Positions 63,715 to 64,000 of a stretch of 64,000 bases of DNA are shown one piece after another. Each line of letters opens with the position of its first letter. Position 1 is the first letter of the stretch. This DNA is from Cyclobacteriaceae bacterium. Lineage in GTDB: Bacteria; Bacteroidota; Bacteroidia; Cytophagales; Cyclobacteriaceae. Under the pieces are notes generated by a model. It worked only from the letters and a program-made list of their open reading frames with translations, searched no databases and had not been told where the DNA came from. The position numbers and the translations under genes were made by a program. The DNA lies in assembly GCA_019638355.1 (NCBI GenBank), contig JAHBTY010000001.1, positions 744,001-808,000 on the forward strand, given 5' to 3'.

Positions 63715-64000
63715 TTTATTACGAATGCCATGCTGATCGTGCGTTTTTGGAAGGGTTAGGGTTTGGTTCATCTGAATTAAATAAGAATCATCGCTTTGGA
63801 AGGAGCCGAGTATTAGCGACAGTTCAGGAGAAGGTTAATAGTGATGCTTTAATTGATGAAGATCCGTTTAAGGGTAGAGATGATTTTCTTAAAAAACTTT
63901 TGAAGGAATGTGTTATCTATCAGGATAATGCGCTGATTTATTGTAAAGATAAAAACGAAAATAAAATTATTATTTTAAGACCCGACCTTGAAAATTTTGT
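63711..64000 (+). CDS. TOPRIM-like partner protein, 5' end (partial)
   Basis: The frame is open from ATG at 63711 to the window end (96 residues). MIYYECHADRAFLEGLG has a Glu5 placed as in the first TOPRIM motif and DALIDEDPFKG has the Asp-x-Asp (49/51) of the second. It overlaps the ATPase stop by four bases. The pair is laid out like known ATPase plus TOPRIM/DUF4276 defence modules. Without the 3' half the family is not sure. Confidence 0.68.
   Translation, partial: MIYYECHADRAFLEGLGFGSSELNKNHRFGRSRVLATVQEKVNSDALIDEDPFKGRDDFLKKLLKECVIYQDNALIYCKDKNENKIIILRPDLENF

Noticed and set aside
1-64000. tRNA, rRNA, CRISPR arrays, IS transposases
   Set aside because: Looked for in intergenic regions on both strands; no cloverleaf, regularly spaced repeats or transposase motifs were recognised by eye.

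Overview
The window looks like a chromosomal segment of a Bacteroidota bacterium, probably order Cytophagales. The evidence is two SusC/SusD outer-membrane pairs, many promoters of the Bacteroidota type (TTTG, about 19 bases, TAnnTTTG), a DUF3127 protein, a long Ala/Glu-tailed ribosomal protein S16, a Nfu-type NifU and BatD. The lineage is inferred from gene content only. Core metabolism (2-oxoglutarate dehydrogenase, acetyl-CoA synthetase, class Ia ribonucleotide reductase) fits an aerobic heterotroph. No tRNA, rRNA, CRISPR array, IS transposase or prophage was recognised.

Layout. 1-3.9 kb: rod-shape operon mreC(3' end)-mreD-mrdA-rodA, each junction an ATGA overlap. 3.9-9.9 kb: an unknown protein, ferredoxin, thymidine kinase, recO, fatty-acid desaturase, phosphatidylserine decarboxylase and glutamate dehydrogenase. 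10-12.5 kb: small accessory module of an XRE regulator, a 28-bp palindrome, a Cys-rich lipoprotein and an ABC-2 transporter. 12.4-14.8 kb: cdsA and a CPBP protease, with a dead antitoxin/PIN pair lying between the cdsA 3' end and a second, synonymously diverged copy of that 3' end. 14.8-21 kb: dusB, an intact antitoxin/PIN pair, an EamA transporter, a WalJ-like hydrolase, an EEP nuclease/phosphatase and an S9 peptidase. 21-31.6 kb: Nfu, a dicarboxylate symporter, aroC, batD, queG, a GxxExxY cassette bounded by inverted repeats, ruvB, apbE and a ZIP transporter. 31.6-35.6 kb: acs, then Uma2, DUF3127 (SSB-like tail) and a PD-(D/E)XK-like protein. 35.6-40.4 kb: nrdB-nrdA, rplU-rpmA. 40.7-53.8 kb: two tandem SusC-SusD-lipoprotein triads. 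53.9-58.3 kb: accD, class I aldolase, rplS, and rpsP-rimM-trmD. 58.4-62.7 kb: sucA and sucB. 62.7-64 kb: an ABC-type ATPase plus the start of a TOPRIM-like partner, cut by the window end.

Most notable observations: (1) the first SusD-like protein carries an inserted domain of about 100 residues resembling a phage tail-fibre module; (2) the cdsA 3' end occurs twice, all differences being synonymous, bracketing a broken toxin-antitoxin pair; (3) the GxxExxY gene plus inverted repeats of about 40 bp exactly fills the space between the ruvB stop and the queG start; (4) an ATPase/TOPRIM-like gene pair sits directly behind sucB; (5) a near-perfect 28-bp operator-like palindrome lies upstream of the divergent XRE gene and lipoprotein/ABC module; (6) AccD has lost all four zinc-ribbon cysteines; (7) three ribosomal-protein promoters share the same TTTGCAGTCC start region.
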